DNA of 64,000 nucleotides from RBG-16-34-14 sp963798865 (lineage in GTDB: Bacteria; Bacteroidota; Ignavibacteria; Ignavibacteriales; Ignavibacteriaceae): NCBI GenBank assembly GCA_963798865.1, contig CAWCVZ010000009.1, positions 372,001 to 436,000 on the forward strand, in the 5' to 3' direction. The notes beneath the pieces were generated by a model. That model had not been told where the DNA came from. It made no database searches and saw only the letters and a program-made list of their open reading frames with translations. Positions 8,422-17,790 of this stretch are shown in pieces. Within the stretch, counting starts at the first letter, position 1. Each line of letters starts with the position of its first letter. The position numbers and the translations under genes are program-made.

Positions 8422-9393
8422 ATGAAAAGCATAATTTTATTTTCGATAACGCTTTTAATTATTGCCTCCACTTTTTTTATAGAAATACCCGGGACAAAAA
8501 ATAAACCAGCCCCGCCAGCGAAATATACAATTGTTATCCATGGTGGTGCAGGAACAATCAGCAAATCAATGCCTGACTCCGTAAAAAAGATATACATTAA
8601 TTCATTATCTGAAGCACTAAAAATTGGAAAAGATATTCTTGAAAAAGGAGGAACCAGTCTTGATGCAGTTGAGAATGTAATAAGATATTTTGAAGATAAC
8701 CCTATGTTTAATACCGGCAAAGGTGCTGTTTATACTTCCGATGGAACCCACGAACTCGATGCTTCAATAATGGATGGAAGTAATCTTTCGACAGGGGCTG
8801 TTACTTTAATAAAACATGTTGCACATCCAATTTCTCTTGCAAGATTAGTTATGGAGAAAACACGCCATGTTTTATTAGGCGGTGAAGGTGCTGAAAATTT
8901 TGCTAAAGAAATGGGAATTGAATTAGTTCCAAATAGTTACTTTGATACTGAGACAAGATATCAGCAGCTTTTAAAAGCAAAAGAGAAGACAGAAACTGTT
9001 GGTTGTGTCGTGCTTGATAAATTTGGAAACCTCGCTGCCGGAACTTCTACCGGCGGATTGACTAATAAAATGCCCGGGAGAATTGGTGATTCACCTTTGA
9101 TAAATGCAGGTACTTATGCCAACAATAAAACCTGCGCAGTTTCCGGAACAGGAACAGGTGAAGAATTTATAAGGCATACAGTTGCTTATAATGTTTCTGC
9201 TTTAATGGAGTTTAAAGGTATGACCCTGAAACAAGCGGCTGATGAGGTGATATTTAAAATGCTTAAAAAAGATGTCGGCGGATTAATTTCAGTTGATAAA
9301 GATGGAAATTATGCTGCGCCGTTTAACACAACCGGTATGTACAGGGGAGTTGCAAATTCTGAAGGCTTGTTTGAAATTAAAATCTGGGAATGA
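8422..9393 (+). CDS. Exported isoaspartyl peptidase / plant-type L-asparaginase
   Basis: A 323-residue Ntn-hydrolase of the type 2 asparaginase (IaaA) family. These enzymes are made as a precursor that cleaves itself before a Thr, which becomes the nucleophile for hydrolysing beta-aspartyl dipeptides or asparagine. The autocleavage Thr is T192 in ETVGCVVLD. The substrate-binding blocks YTIVIHGGAG, GKGAVYTSDG and AVSGTGTGEEFIR are all present. An N-terminal hydrophobic segment (residues 5-20) indicates export, probably to the periplasm. It is tightly linked to the upstream NUDIX gene. Confidence 0.92.
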   Translation: MKSIILFSITLLIIASTFFIEIPGTKNKPAPPAKYTIVIHGGAGTISKSMPDSVKKIYINSLSEALKIGKDILEKGGTSLDAVENVIRYFEDNPMFNTGKGAVYTSDGTHELDASIMDGSNLSTGAVTLIKHVAHPISLARLVMEKTRHVLLGGEGAENFAKEMGIELVPNSYFDTETRYQQLLKAKEKTETVGCVVLDKFGNLAAGTSTGGLTNKMPGRIGDSPLINAGTYANNKTCAVSGTGTGEEFIRHTVAYNVSALMEFKGMTLKQAADEVIFKMLKKDVGGLISVDKDGNYAAPFNTTGMYRGVANSEGLFEIKIWE

Positions 9394-9432
9394 TCTGAAA
9401 AATATTCATTAAATAAATATGGAGATTCTTAG

Positions 9433-9939
9433 ATGCGACCATCGGAAAAAGATTATGCACCTTATTATTCTGTTTATATAAAAAATATTACCGAAGAAAA
9501 TATCCTCGTTCAACTGCAAAATCAGTTGAGTGAAACAAATACATTACTTAAATCAATATCTGAAGAGAAATCTAATTATGCTTATGATAAAGGAAAGTGG
9601 ACAATTAAAGAAGTCGTTGGTCATTTAATTGATGCTGAAAGGATTTTTTCATACAGGGCGCTTGCCATTTCTCGTGGCGAAAAACAACCGATTCCCGGCT
9701 GGGATGAAAAAACTTATACTGTAAGCGGCAATTACAATAATAGAAAATTGTCTGATCTTACTGAGGAATTAAAATTACTTCGTGAAGCCAATCTTTTATT
9801 TTTCAGAAACTTTAATGATGAAATGCTGAAGAAAAGAGGCGTGGCAAGTAATAATGAAGTTACAGTACTTGCAGTATTATTTATACTTGCCGGGCACGAA
9901 GCTCATCATCTTAAAATACTTAGAGAGAGATATTTGTAA
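9433..9939 (+). CDS. DinB-family protein
   Basis: A 168-residue four-helix-bundle protein of the DinB/YfiT-like metalloprotein superfamily. The metal-ligand pattern is present: the first His in KWTIKEVVGHLIDAERIF and the paired histidines in the C-terminal LAGHEAHHLKILRERY. Members include thiol-dependent transferases and stress proteins, and no specific reaction can be given here. The ATG at 9433 has a GGAG sequence 8 nt upstream. It is probably the last gene of the rightward run that starts with the SRPBCC protein. Confidence 0.85.
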   Translation: MRPSEKDYAPYYSVYIKNITEENILVQLQNQLSETNTLLKSISEEKSNYAYDKGKWTIKEVVGHLIDAERIFSYRALAISRGEKQPIPGWDEKTYTVSGNYNNRKLSDLTEELKLLREANLLFFRNFNDEMLKKRGVASNNEVTVLAVLFILAGHEAHHLKILRERYL

Positions 9940-10027
9940 GTTTAAGCGCAATTCCAGGTGCAGGACTCTTCATTGCTTTTTATTAATCTTCAATCTGTAC
10001 AATACCCGATTAATTTTGATATAGCAT

Positions 10028-11305
10028 TCATAGAATACTGTTAATCTCATTAATAATTTTTTCAGTGGCGCCCAAATTTTCTTCAACGTATTTAAAAGAT
10101 ATTTCTGATATAGATAATCTTAATTTCTCATCACCAAATAAATTCCTGAGTTTTCTGTAAGCCTCTTTTTTATTCTTAATAAGAATTCCTCCTTTTCTTC
10201 TCATCAATTCTTTTGCTTCTTGTGAATTTTCTATCTTAGGTCCAAATAAAACCGGTACACCATACACTGCGGCTTCAAGAACATTATGTACGTTATATTT
10301 AAATCCGCCTCCAACAAATGCAACATCGGAGTATGAGTAAAGAGTCATAAGTATTCCAATTGAATCAACAATAATCACTTTCTCATTTGTATAATTCTGA
10401 AGATGAGAAAAACGGATCGTCTTTGCAAACCCGTAGAGTTCGTTCTCAATATTTTCTATATGAATAAGAGTCGGTTCATGCGGAGCAATAATCAGTAAAA
10501 CATCATCCTCATATTTCGTTAATTTTACAAAAGCCGGTAAAAGTACATCTTCATCGGTTGACCACGTGCTGCCTGCAACAATAATTTTTTTGTTTTTAAG
10601 AAGTTCCTCTTTTATCAGTTTACTCTCTTTAGCTTTTAAACTTTTTTGGTGAACCCTGTCGAACCTGGTATCTCCCACAACTTTTAATTGTTTGTCGGGG
10701 CAGCCGAATTCTTTAAATCCTTTTATATCTGATTCTGAAACTGCGAGAATCCGTGAAATGTCTTTAAAAAGATTTTCATGGAAATTTTTAATCAGTGGGA
10801 ATTTCCTGGGAGAATTTTGTTTCATTGTTGCATCAACAAGAATAGATGGTGTATTCGTTTTCTTCATTTTCCATATATGATTCGGCCAGATATCATATCT
10901 CATAATTACAGCAAGGTCAGGTTTAGTTATATTTAAAAAATTTTCAGCTTTGGATACAGAATCAAACGGGATATATGAAACAATATCGGCATAAGGATAT
11001 TTTCTTGAATTCTCATAACCTGAAGGAGAAAAGAATGTAACGAGAATATTTATATCCTTTCTTTTTTTAAGTTCTTCTATGATTGGTTTTGCCTGCTCAA
11101 ATTCTCCCAGTGATGATGAATGAAACCAGATAAGTTTTTTTGATTTATTCAAGGAAGCCGCATCAATAACGATATTCTCAAAAATTTTTTTTCTGCCTTT
11201 TAGCCCACGCCTGACTTTGGAATTAAACAATCCCATAAAATGAAGGGAAATATATAAGCCCGGCACAACTATAATATTGTAAAATAAAAACCAGATTTTT
11301 TTCAT
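10028..11305 (-). CDS. waaA: 3-deoxy-D-manno-octulosonic acid (Kdo) transferase
   Basis: A 425-residue inner-membrane-associated glycosyltransferase that adds Kdo from CMP-Kdo to lipid A precursors. It has the N-terminal membrane anchor (residues 3-24), the KdtA-domain motif WFHSSSLGEFEQAKPIIEEL with the catalytic Glu, and a C-terminal GT-B half with AGSTWSTDED, IIAPHEPTLI, AFVGGGF, HNVLEAAVYGVPVLFGP and NSQEAKEL. Length and order match the WaaA/KdtA family. Its ATG overlaps the end of the upstream GT9 gene by 4 nt, so the two LPS-core genes are translationally coupled. Confidence 0.95.
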   Translation of the reverse strand: MKKIWFLFYNIIVVPGLYISLHFMGLFNSKVRRGLKGRKKIFENIVIDAASLNKSKKLIWFHSSSLGEFEQAKPIIEELKKRKDINILVTFFSPSGYENSRKYPYADIVSYIPFDSVSKAENFLNITKPDLAVIMRYDIWPNHIWKMKKTNTPSILVDATMKQNSPRKFPLIKNFHENLFKDISRILAVSESDIKGFKEFGCPDKQLKVVGDTRFDRVHQKSLKAKESKLIKEELLKNKKIIVAGSTWSTDEDVLLPAFVKLTKYEDDVLLIIAPHEPTLIHIENIENELYGFAKTIRFSHLQNYTNEKVIIVDSIGILMTLYSYSDVAFVGGGFKYNVHNVLEAAVYGVPVLFGPKIENSQEAKELMRRKGGILIKNKKEAYRKLRNLFGDEKLRLSISEISFKYVEENLGATEKIINEINSIL

Positions 11306-12294
11306 TTCGAATTAATAATTTCTAAAAGTTTATTGAATGCGAGATCGGGTGTTAATTCCAGCATACATTTAAAATGTTTTTTCGGGCAGCTTTCTCTCCC
11401 GATATGTGAACATGGTCTGCAAGTTAATGTATTGTTTTCCAAAATTATGTTTTTATTTCTAAACGGAGTAAAGCCAAACTCGCGCACTGATGATCCGAAA
11501 AATACAAGCACAGGAACTTTCATTGAACAAGCGGCATGCATTAAACCCGAATCGTTGCATACAACAGCCAAACATTCTTTCATACTTACTGCAGTTAAAA
11601 GCAAATCATTATCATTGCTTAAGTTAATTGAGCCGGGAATATTTTCTGAAAGAGTTTTGCATAAATCTTTATCATCTGTTCCGCCGAATAAAACAATAGT
11701 ATAACCGGAGTCATTTAATTTCTTGCCAAGGCTTATATAATAATCTTCCGGCCATTTTTTTGTGAAGTGACGTGAGCCCGGTGCGAAGCCAATGTATTTT
11801 TTCTCTTCCTTTTTAATAGATGGATTTTTATCTCCTGTAAAAAGATCAAGCCCTTTATCGTCCAGGTGAAAATTCTCCAGTGTGTTCGCATACCTTACCG
11901 GAATCTGTTCGGCATCTTTCAATTTGTTTATCTTGAAGTTAACAAGAAGAAGTTTATCGACAGTTCTTTTATTAAATAATCTAACTTCATCATATTTTAA
12001 TTTTTTCCTGATCCCTAATGATCTGAAATTATTCTGAAGATCAATAATGAGATCATAATGCGTTGAAAAAATTTCTTCCTGTTGTATTTCGTTATTTCTG
12101 CTTAAAGCAAAAAGCTTGTTTAGATGAGGATTGAATTTGTAGATATCCTGGTATTCTTCCCTTAATAAAAAATCAATAAGAATTTGCGGATATTTTTTCT
12201 TTAATGATCTGACAATGGGAGTAGTAAGAAGAATATCTCCAAGTGAGCTTAACCTGATAATAAGAATTCTATTTAATGAATTGTAGTCTGTCAA
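11302..12294 (-). CDS. Glycosyltransferase family 9 (ADP-heptose:LPS heptosyltransferase-like)
   Basis: A 330-residue GT-B glycosyltransferase of family 9, which transfers heptose from an ADP-sugar to the LPS inner core on the cytoplasmic face. The N-terminal half opens RILIIRLSSLGDILLTTPIV. The C-terminal half has the nucleotide-sugar site IGFAPGSRHFTKKWP, then CNDSGLMHAACSMKVPVLVFFG and the cysteine-rich TCRPCSHIGRESCPKKHFKC seen in this family. It precedes waaA with a 4-nt overlap. Which heptosyltransferase it equals (WaaC, F or Q type) is not resolvable here. Confidence 0.88.
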   Translation of the reverse strand: MTDYNSLNRILIIRLSSLGDILLTTPIVRSLKKKYPQILIDFLLREEYQDIYKFNPHLNKLFALSRNNEIQQEEIFSTHYDLIIDLQNNFRSLGIRKKLKYDEVRLFNKRTVDKLLLVNFKINKLKDAEQIPVRYANTLENFHLDDKGLDLFTGDKNPSIKKEEKKYIGFAPGSRHFTKKWPEDYYISLGKKLNDSGYTIVLFGGTDDKDLCKTLSENIPGSINLSNDNDLLLTAVSMKECLAVVCNDSGLMHAACSMKVPVLVFFGSSVREFGFTPFRNKNIILENNTLTCRPCSHIGRESCPKKHFKCMLELTPDLAFNKLLEIINSK

Positions 12295-12380
12295 ACTGAA
12301 ATTATTGAAAATGATTTACAAATCTAAAGATTTGTTGGTAAGAGCAACAATATTAATCAATTGGAGAAAAGTTTTTGCAG

Positions 12381-12409
12381 GTGGGGTTCATCATTGAGGT
12401 GAACCCCAC
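12381..12409 (-). terminator. Stem-loop after the T9SS-tail relic
   Basis: A perfect 10-bp inverted repeat, GTGGGGTTCA facing TGAACCCCAC with a 9-nt loop. It lies 9 bp beyond the stop of the leftward T9SS-tail relic. The following bases on that strand are A/T-rich but lack a clean U-tract, so it may be an intergenic palindrome rather than a strong terminator. Confidence 0.5.
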
Positions 12410-12417
12410 TTAAAGGA

Positions 12418-12646
12418 TTACTTCAAAAGCATCATCTTCTTTGTAGATATATAATCATTAACCTGGATTCTGTAAATGTAAACACCAGTTGCAAGATTGC
12501 TTGCATTGAACTTTGCTTCATATCTTCCGGTTGGTTTAAATTCATTGCCAAGAGTTTTAACTTCCTTCCCAAGACAAATCATAAATCTTCAAAAACAGCA
12601 TTATTTTGAGCAAAAGCGAAACAAGTTTAAGTACCCAAGGATTCAT
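12418..12646 (-). pseudogene. Relic of a T9SS cargo gene: start plus C-terminal sorting domain
   Basis: On the minus strand an ATG at 12646 has a strong GGGGAGG site 5 nt upstream (12652..12658) and opens MNPWVLKLVSLLLK, like the beginning of a signal peptide. About 20 codons later the frame runs straight into the T9SS sorting-domain motif KIYDL. After a 1-nt shift near 12585 the domain continues (LGKEVKTLGNEF, then ASNLATGVYIYRIQVNDY and ISTKKMMLLK) to a stop at 12418. The whole mature protein is missing, so this looks like an internal deletion that joined the two ends of a secreted-protein gene, followed by frameshift decay. Confidence 0.65.
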
Positions 12647-12687
12647 ATTAACCTCCCCGTAACGAATTGTTATAGTTTTTATATTAT

Positions 12688-14040
12688 TTATTTTATCTCG
12701 TTCCCAGATAAATTAATGCCGACCATAAAAGAGAGGATATAGAGCCTGACAGCTAAGACTAAATCTCTTTGTGTGCAACGGATAGAAACGAGTATATCTG
12801 TCCATAATTCATCGAAATAACGCCAATCGTAACCATTATAATGTCCAATAAAAGAATACTCCCCTACGATTGTAAAATCATTAATACCATTCCCTCCTAA
12901 TCTGTTAGGTAATCCAGGAAATTGTCCTGAAGTAAACGAAAGACGTTTTCCTTCTTTCTTTGTGTTTGAAGGAGCATTATAAACACCAGAGGTTGTGCAA
13001 ATAAAAATTCTTTTTCCGTTTAGTGTATAAACACTTGTCATGCTCCTAGATTGTATCCTGCAGTATCTTAAACTCATTTGTTGTTCCATCATAAGCCATT
13101 TCAAAATCGCTACCGTTGAACGGAGAAGGAAAGTGCCTGGTTTGGCTCTGTCATATCCGCAAGCCCAAACAACACTTCCATCAGGGCTGCCCCATACATC
13201 AAGTAAATTTACATCAGTTCCACTTTCAAGCTTTGTCCAATTTCCATTTTTGTAGTGAACGATATGTTCCAAGTGTTCCTACATAAAAAAGATCATCTGA
13301 TGATTTCCCCCAAATTTTTGTTAGGTATCCATCATTTTGTCCCAAAAAACCCATATCGAACAAGTGAGTATTGTGTCCAATTGTTCCCAGTTACCATGAA
13401 TCGGAACTCCAGATGATAACCAGATATCCGATGAGGAAAATGCATAATACTCCGTGAGAGGTGAGGTTGATTAAGATTCCATCTATGAAAGCAGAAATTC
13501 TTTTTATTTCCCAATTGCTTCCATTCCAATGGATCGCATTATAAGAATTAGGATCCATCATTTCCCAAAGAATCGTTTCATATAAATTGCACCCACTGCC
13601 CAAATCTCATCTCCAACAATTGCTACATAGTACAAAGTGCTTGGGTTGTATTCACCAAATGTAAATTGCTGCCAGGTAAAATTGTGAGAAGTAGTGTCTA
13701 AAGTCGTAACGCTTAACTTGTTGCTGGATAATTCCGGTTGATTGGTTGAATGGATGAATGCCTGAATTGTATATGTTTTATTTGGGAGAAGTGAATCTAT
13801 GTACAGTAGTGAGTCTTTAGTACTTAGTATTGAGATTTGAGAAAGAGAATCATTTATCAATATGTTTACTGATGCAGGTAATTGTAAGTTTTCTGTAGTT
13901 AACTGCATCCATACTTCAGTGCAGGACTTATCTTCAAGGGATAGGGTTAGTTTTCTTTTATCATCAGGTGGTGGTTCTGTTGTATCGCAGAAAATGAATT
14001 GAATAAAAACAATTGAATAAAAAACTAATCTCTTTATCAT
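12688..14040 (-). pseudogene. Multiply frameshifted secreted beta-propeller lipoprotein
   Basis: An ATG at 14040 starts a lipoprotein-like signal (VFIQFIFC, then DTTEPPP). A fibronectin-like segment follows (SFNV-type strands ending TTSHNFTWQQFTFGEYN) and then the propeller repeats YYVAIVGDEIWAVG, AIHWNGSNWEIKRIS, NGNWTKLESGTDVNLLDVWG, SPDGSVVWACGYD and HYNGYDWRYFDELW. These pieces sit in at least four different frames (breaks near 13590, 13450, 13300 and in the 12750-13150 part), so no full product can be made. The layout resembles a family of secreted propeller proteins I associate with Ignavibacteria. The T9SS-tail relic directly downstream may be its own displaced end or that of a neighbour. 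Confidence 0.75.
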
Positions 14041-14339
14041 CGTTTCATTCCTTGTAAAATGTTATATATCTTTTAAGAATAAAAGTAAGAATTCTTTGAA
14101 AAGAAAAAAGACGAGAAAAACCAGGCCTTAAAATCATTAACAAACTCCTGTTTGCATTCTCCCTCAGAAGCAACTTCCCTATAAGAGTTGTCCCCAGGGA
14201 ATTATTTTTAAGCACTGCTCTCAAACTCTACAAAAAAAATGAAAAAACAAATAAAGTTTGTAGTAAGCAATAGTTTTTGTTTGGAAAATAAATACATTGT
14301 AAAAGTTTATTAATTTTACAAAAATCTTTCGGAGAAATT
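14041..14339. other. Intergenic region between the decayed propeller gene and the ChbG-like gene
   Basis: About 300 bp without coding signal. It holds a weak hairpin, TTCCCT (14175..14180) facing AGGGAA (14196..14201), followed by a T-rich stretch. Near its right end a CGGAG site at 14330..14334 precedes the ATG at 14340. Divergent promoters are expected here, but I cannot point to clear boxes. Confidence 0.35.
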
Positions 14340-15229
14340 ATGAAAAATATTTTTTATTCTTTTTTAATCTCGATCTTTTCATCAGCGTTTCATTTTCACA
14401 ATCAAATTCAGAAGAAAAACTACTCTTAATCAGATGTGATGATATTGGAATGTCGCATTCAGTTAACATTGCTGTTAAAGAATTAATTGATGCAGGTCTA
14501 AAGTTTTCAACTTCTGTAATGGTTCCATGTCCCTGGTTTGAAGAAGCTGTAAGCATTCTTAAAGATAATCCGCAGGTTGCAGTTGGTATTCATCTTACTT
14601 TAAATGCAGAATGGAAAAATTACCGCTGGGGACCAGTTGCCGGAAGAAGTGCTGTTCCTTCGTTAGTTGATTCACTTGGAAATTTTTTTCCTTCACGGGA
14701 TGCTTTTTTTGCAAATAATCCAAAACCTGAAGAGGTTGAAATTGAACTCAGGGCGCAAATTGAAAAAGCTTTAAAAGCCGGATTAAAAATTTCTTACCTC
14801 GATTATCATATGGGAACTGCGGTTGATAAACCCGAATTGAGAAAGATAGTAGAAAAGCTTGCAGCAGAATATCATCTTGGAGTCTCGCGTTATTTTGATG
14901 AAGTTGATGTTAATAGTATGTATTCATTCCCTGTTGAGGAAAAAGAAAATCATCTGATGACAATACTGGATAGCTTAACGACTGAAAATGTAAATCTCCT
15001 CGTTTGTCATATCGGGGAGGATAATCCTGAGCTTGCCGCAATGATCGATATGAATCCATTTGGACCAAAGGATATGAGCAAGCATAGAAATGCCGAACTG
15101 AAGGCGCTTCTCTCAGCAATAAGAAAAGATGTATTTAACAGAAAGGGAATAACACTTATTACTTATAAAGATTTGATTAAGAAAGAAGGATTGGAAAGTA
15201 TGAAATCTCCGGTTGAGAGTGGATATTAA
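14340..15229 (+). CDS. ChbG/YdjC-type carbohydrate deacetylase, frameshifted in the signal peptide
   Basis: A secreted deacetylase of the YdjC/ChbG family, which removes acetyl groups from N-acetylated oligosaccharides such as chitobiose. The ATG at 14340, preceded by GGAG, opens MKNIFYSFLISIF. The frame then shifts in the T-rich stretch 14353-14385, and the protein continues ISVSFSQSNSEEKLLLIRCD then DIGMSHSVN. Adding one T to the CTTTTC run restores a continuous signal peptide. The metal-binding Asp pair (RCDD), the histidines in VGIHLTLNAEW and the SYLDYHMG block are present. A later in-frame ATG at 14450 would lose the Asp pair, so it is not a credible start. Confidence 0.75.
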
Positions 15230-15239
15230 TTTAATAAAA

Positions 15240-15362
15240 GTCATTGCGGGGAGTCTTCGACGAAGCAATCTCATTTTAAATAGGAGATTCTTCGCTCAGA
15301 AAAACTAATTTTCATTCTAGTGATGAACAAACTGAATTGTCATTCTAGAGCGTAAAATCTCA
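15240..15362. repeat. Dispersed GTCATTGC...GCAATCTC repeat, degenerate copies
   Basis: At 15240..15272 there is a near-complete copy of a short palindromic repeat that begins GTCATTGCGGGGAG and ends GACGAAGCAATCTC. Fragmentary copies follow (GGAGATTCTTCGCTCAG near 15283 and GTCATTCTAGAGCG near 15340). It lies between the convergent ends of the deacetylase and NamZ genes. A larger mosaic of the same repeat is at 20099-20291. Confidence 0.7.
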
Positions 15363-15382
15363 ATTAAAAAGATTACAAATAA

Positions 15383-17204
15383 TTACTTATACAAAAAATA
15401 CTTTTTAGAAAACTCTCTGAACTCAGAAGCATCTTTTTCAAAATATTCCTGCAGTTCATTCATTGAAAAGTTTCTGCTAAGAATTTCACGAACTCTGTCA
15501 TTCCCAATTACGTTATCAAACATTTTGAAGCGGCTTTTATTTTCATTTTTAAATAAAGTTGAATCGGGATATAACTCCTTCAATGCGTGAAGAAAATAAA
15601 ATTGTATCGGCATCAGCTTAGCATTTTTATAATCGGTAATGTGAATTTCAACCCCGTTCAGATCTTTTCCCATTCCAAATGAATAAAATGGTTTATAAGT
15701 AATAGGTCTGAAAATAACCCCATCCATCCCGTAACTGTTCATTTTATCTGCAAGTTTTTTTGAATCAAACCACTCTGCAGCAAAAGTTTGGAAAGGAAGA
15801 GTATAACCTACACCGATTGAAATTGCATATAATTCTCCAACTATACCCGAAGCGACATAATAAAAAGGAGAATACACATCAGGAATATGAGGAGAAGTTG
15901 GAACCCATGGCAAACCTGTTTCTTCAAAAGTCATTCCTCTGTTCCAGCCTTCCATCGGGACGACTGTGAGCTTGCATTTTACTCCACCTCGCAGCATTCC
16001 TTCTTCATTAATTAATTTGGCAAGCTCTCCGCAGGTTAATCCGTAGACATAAGGTATTTTAAACATGCTGACAAATGTAAAATGACCTTCTTCAACAAGA
16101 CCGCCTTCAACTCTATTTCCGCCTAAAGGATTTGGCCTGTCAAGTACAACCACTTCAATATTATTTTCTGAGGCAGCTTCCATAACTAATCCCATTGTAC
16201 TTATATAAGTATAAGATCTGCAGCCGATATCCTGAATATCATAAATAAGCACATCTATATTTTTCAGCATTGTTGAGTCAGGTTTACGGGTTTTTCCATA
16301 TAAAGAATAAACCGGCAGCTTCGTATACTCATCAATATAAAAATCAACATAATCACCACCGGCATAATTTCCTCTAACACCATGTTCAGGTCCAAAAAGC
16401 GCAACAAGATTTACATCAGGCGATTCATGCAAAATATCAATTGTTGATTTTAATTTGCTGTCAACACCGGTTGGATTTGTTACGAGTCCAACTCTTTTCC
16501 CTTTAAGGATATCAAAATTACTGTCGCGTAAAACTTCTATTCCTGTTTTAACAACCGGACCCGTATTAAATATTTCATCATAATTTATTTCCATACCGGC
16601 AAGCTTTTGTGCAACAAGCTTTTGAATTGTATGATCTCTTATAAACCTGTAAAAATCTTCTCCGGGACAAAGAGTTAAAGCATAATCTTTATGTCCTTTG
16701 ATGCTGTCAAGGTTAACATTATACTTTTTAACAAGAAAGCTTGTTAAATCAACAACCGCTTTCATTTGTTCTTTATTAAATTTTTGAACTTCATAATTTC
16801 CCATTACACAAATAAGCGCATGCCCGCGGACATCATAGTCTGTATTTGTATCTCCGGGATATTTTAATGGACGTGTCTCATAAATATTTCCCTTAAGGTC
16901 TATCATATAATGATACGGAATATCCATCCATTTCTTTTCGCTTCTGCTCCAGGATTGTAAGTTTCTAAGGTAAGCCGTTACATCTTTATCTTCAGCAAAA
17001 TATTCTCCACCATGGTGAAGTGTAATTTTGTTAATTGTGTGTTCAGGTAAAGTTTTTTCTTCAGGTTTCCATCCCCACTGTTCGCGGGTAATAATTTTTA
17101 AATCAGGGGGATATTCATGTCTGTTGTTTTGTTTCGTCTTTACTGGCTGAACAACCGTAAATTAAAATGAAAATAAATGGTATAAAGTTATAGAAGTAAG
17201 TCAA
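15383..17204 (-). CDS. PGRP-type amidase fused to NamZ (DUF1343) exo-muramidase, lipoprotein, frameshifted near the start
   Basis: A two-enzyme cell-wall hydrolase. The N-terminal Amidase_2/PGRP domain has ITREQWGWKP and the zinc ligands in LHHGG, GHKD and LCPG. The C-terminal DUF1343 domain (LKGKRVGLVTNPTG, LFGPEHGVRG, VDFYIDEYTKLPVYSLYG, DIQDIGCRSYTYISTMG, VLDRPNPLGG) is the NamZ family, which cleaves N-acetylmuramic acid from the non-reducing end of glycan strands. A TTG at 17204 opens a lipoprotein signal (FILIYGC). The frame then shifts by one base in the A/T runs near 17127-17135 and stays open through the amidase domain. An ATG at 16927 lies inside the amidase domain and cannot be the native start. 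Confidence 0.85.
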
Positions 17205-17790
17205 TTTGTTTCTCTCAAAAGTACAGAAAAATTTTATTCGACTCAATTATTAAGCTCATCGTATAATTCATTATAATCACGTCGAAGAGTTTCATAAACG
17301 ATAATTACTAGTAGTTCAAATCACAATCCTAATAAAATAAAAGAATATTGAAAGTTTCGTACCGAATACTCCAAATTACAGCAAAATCCAATAATCCCAG
17401 CACCCGCAAAACTTATTGATCTAAAAAATGCCTTATCAATGTATTTATTTAGTAGAATCGGTTTGACCCGATCTTAATTTGATTTATAACATTTTTATTA
17501 ACTCCTTAAAATTGGTATTTGGTTGTTTTTTTAAAAACGCATGTATAATTCTCTACAATAATGATAATAATATTGTCAAATAGGTTTCCAAAAAGCGAAT
17601 GATAACACCAATTACAGCTGAAGCATAAAGTGCTGCCGCTCCTCCGCTAATTTGAGAAAAATATGTTATTACATCAGTATAACTTTTCCCGATCATATGA
17701 AATACTAATATGATATCCAAATAAGATAAGCTATGCCTGAATTATAAGTTAGGGAATTTAGAAATATCCGTTAATAAATTTATTATGTTT
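17205..17790. other. Long AT-rich gap with possible decayed membrane-protein pieces
   Basis: This 586-bp gap has no intact recognised gene. On the minus strand it contains short open stretches with membrane-like composition: one at 17553..17696, another near 17330-17470 (KYIDKAFFRSISFAGAGIIG) and a hydrophilic end ETLRRDYNELYDELNN near 17250-17300. They lie in different frames and could be pieces of one decayed small membrane protein. No family is recognised. Confidence 0.35.
17553..17696 (-). CDS. Possible 47-residue membrane peptide
   Basis: An open frame from ATG at 17696 to TAG at 17553 gives a 47-residue peptide with one long hydrophobic segment (AALYASAVIGVIIRFLETYL). There is no Shine-Dalgarno sequence, and further membrane-like fragments follow in other frames. 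It may therefore be a remnant rather than a gene. No function is proposed. Confidence 0.2.
   Translation of the reverse strand: MIGKSYTDVITYFSQISGGAAALYASAVIGVIIRFLETYLTILLSLL

Noticed and set aside
14450..15229. ChbG-like gene starting at ATG 14450
   Set aside because: This start removes the Asp pair of RCDD needed for metal binding. The upstream ATG with a ribosome site and an interrupted signal peptide is a better account.
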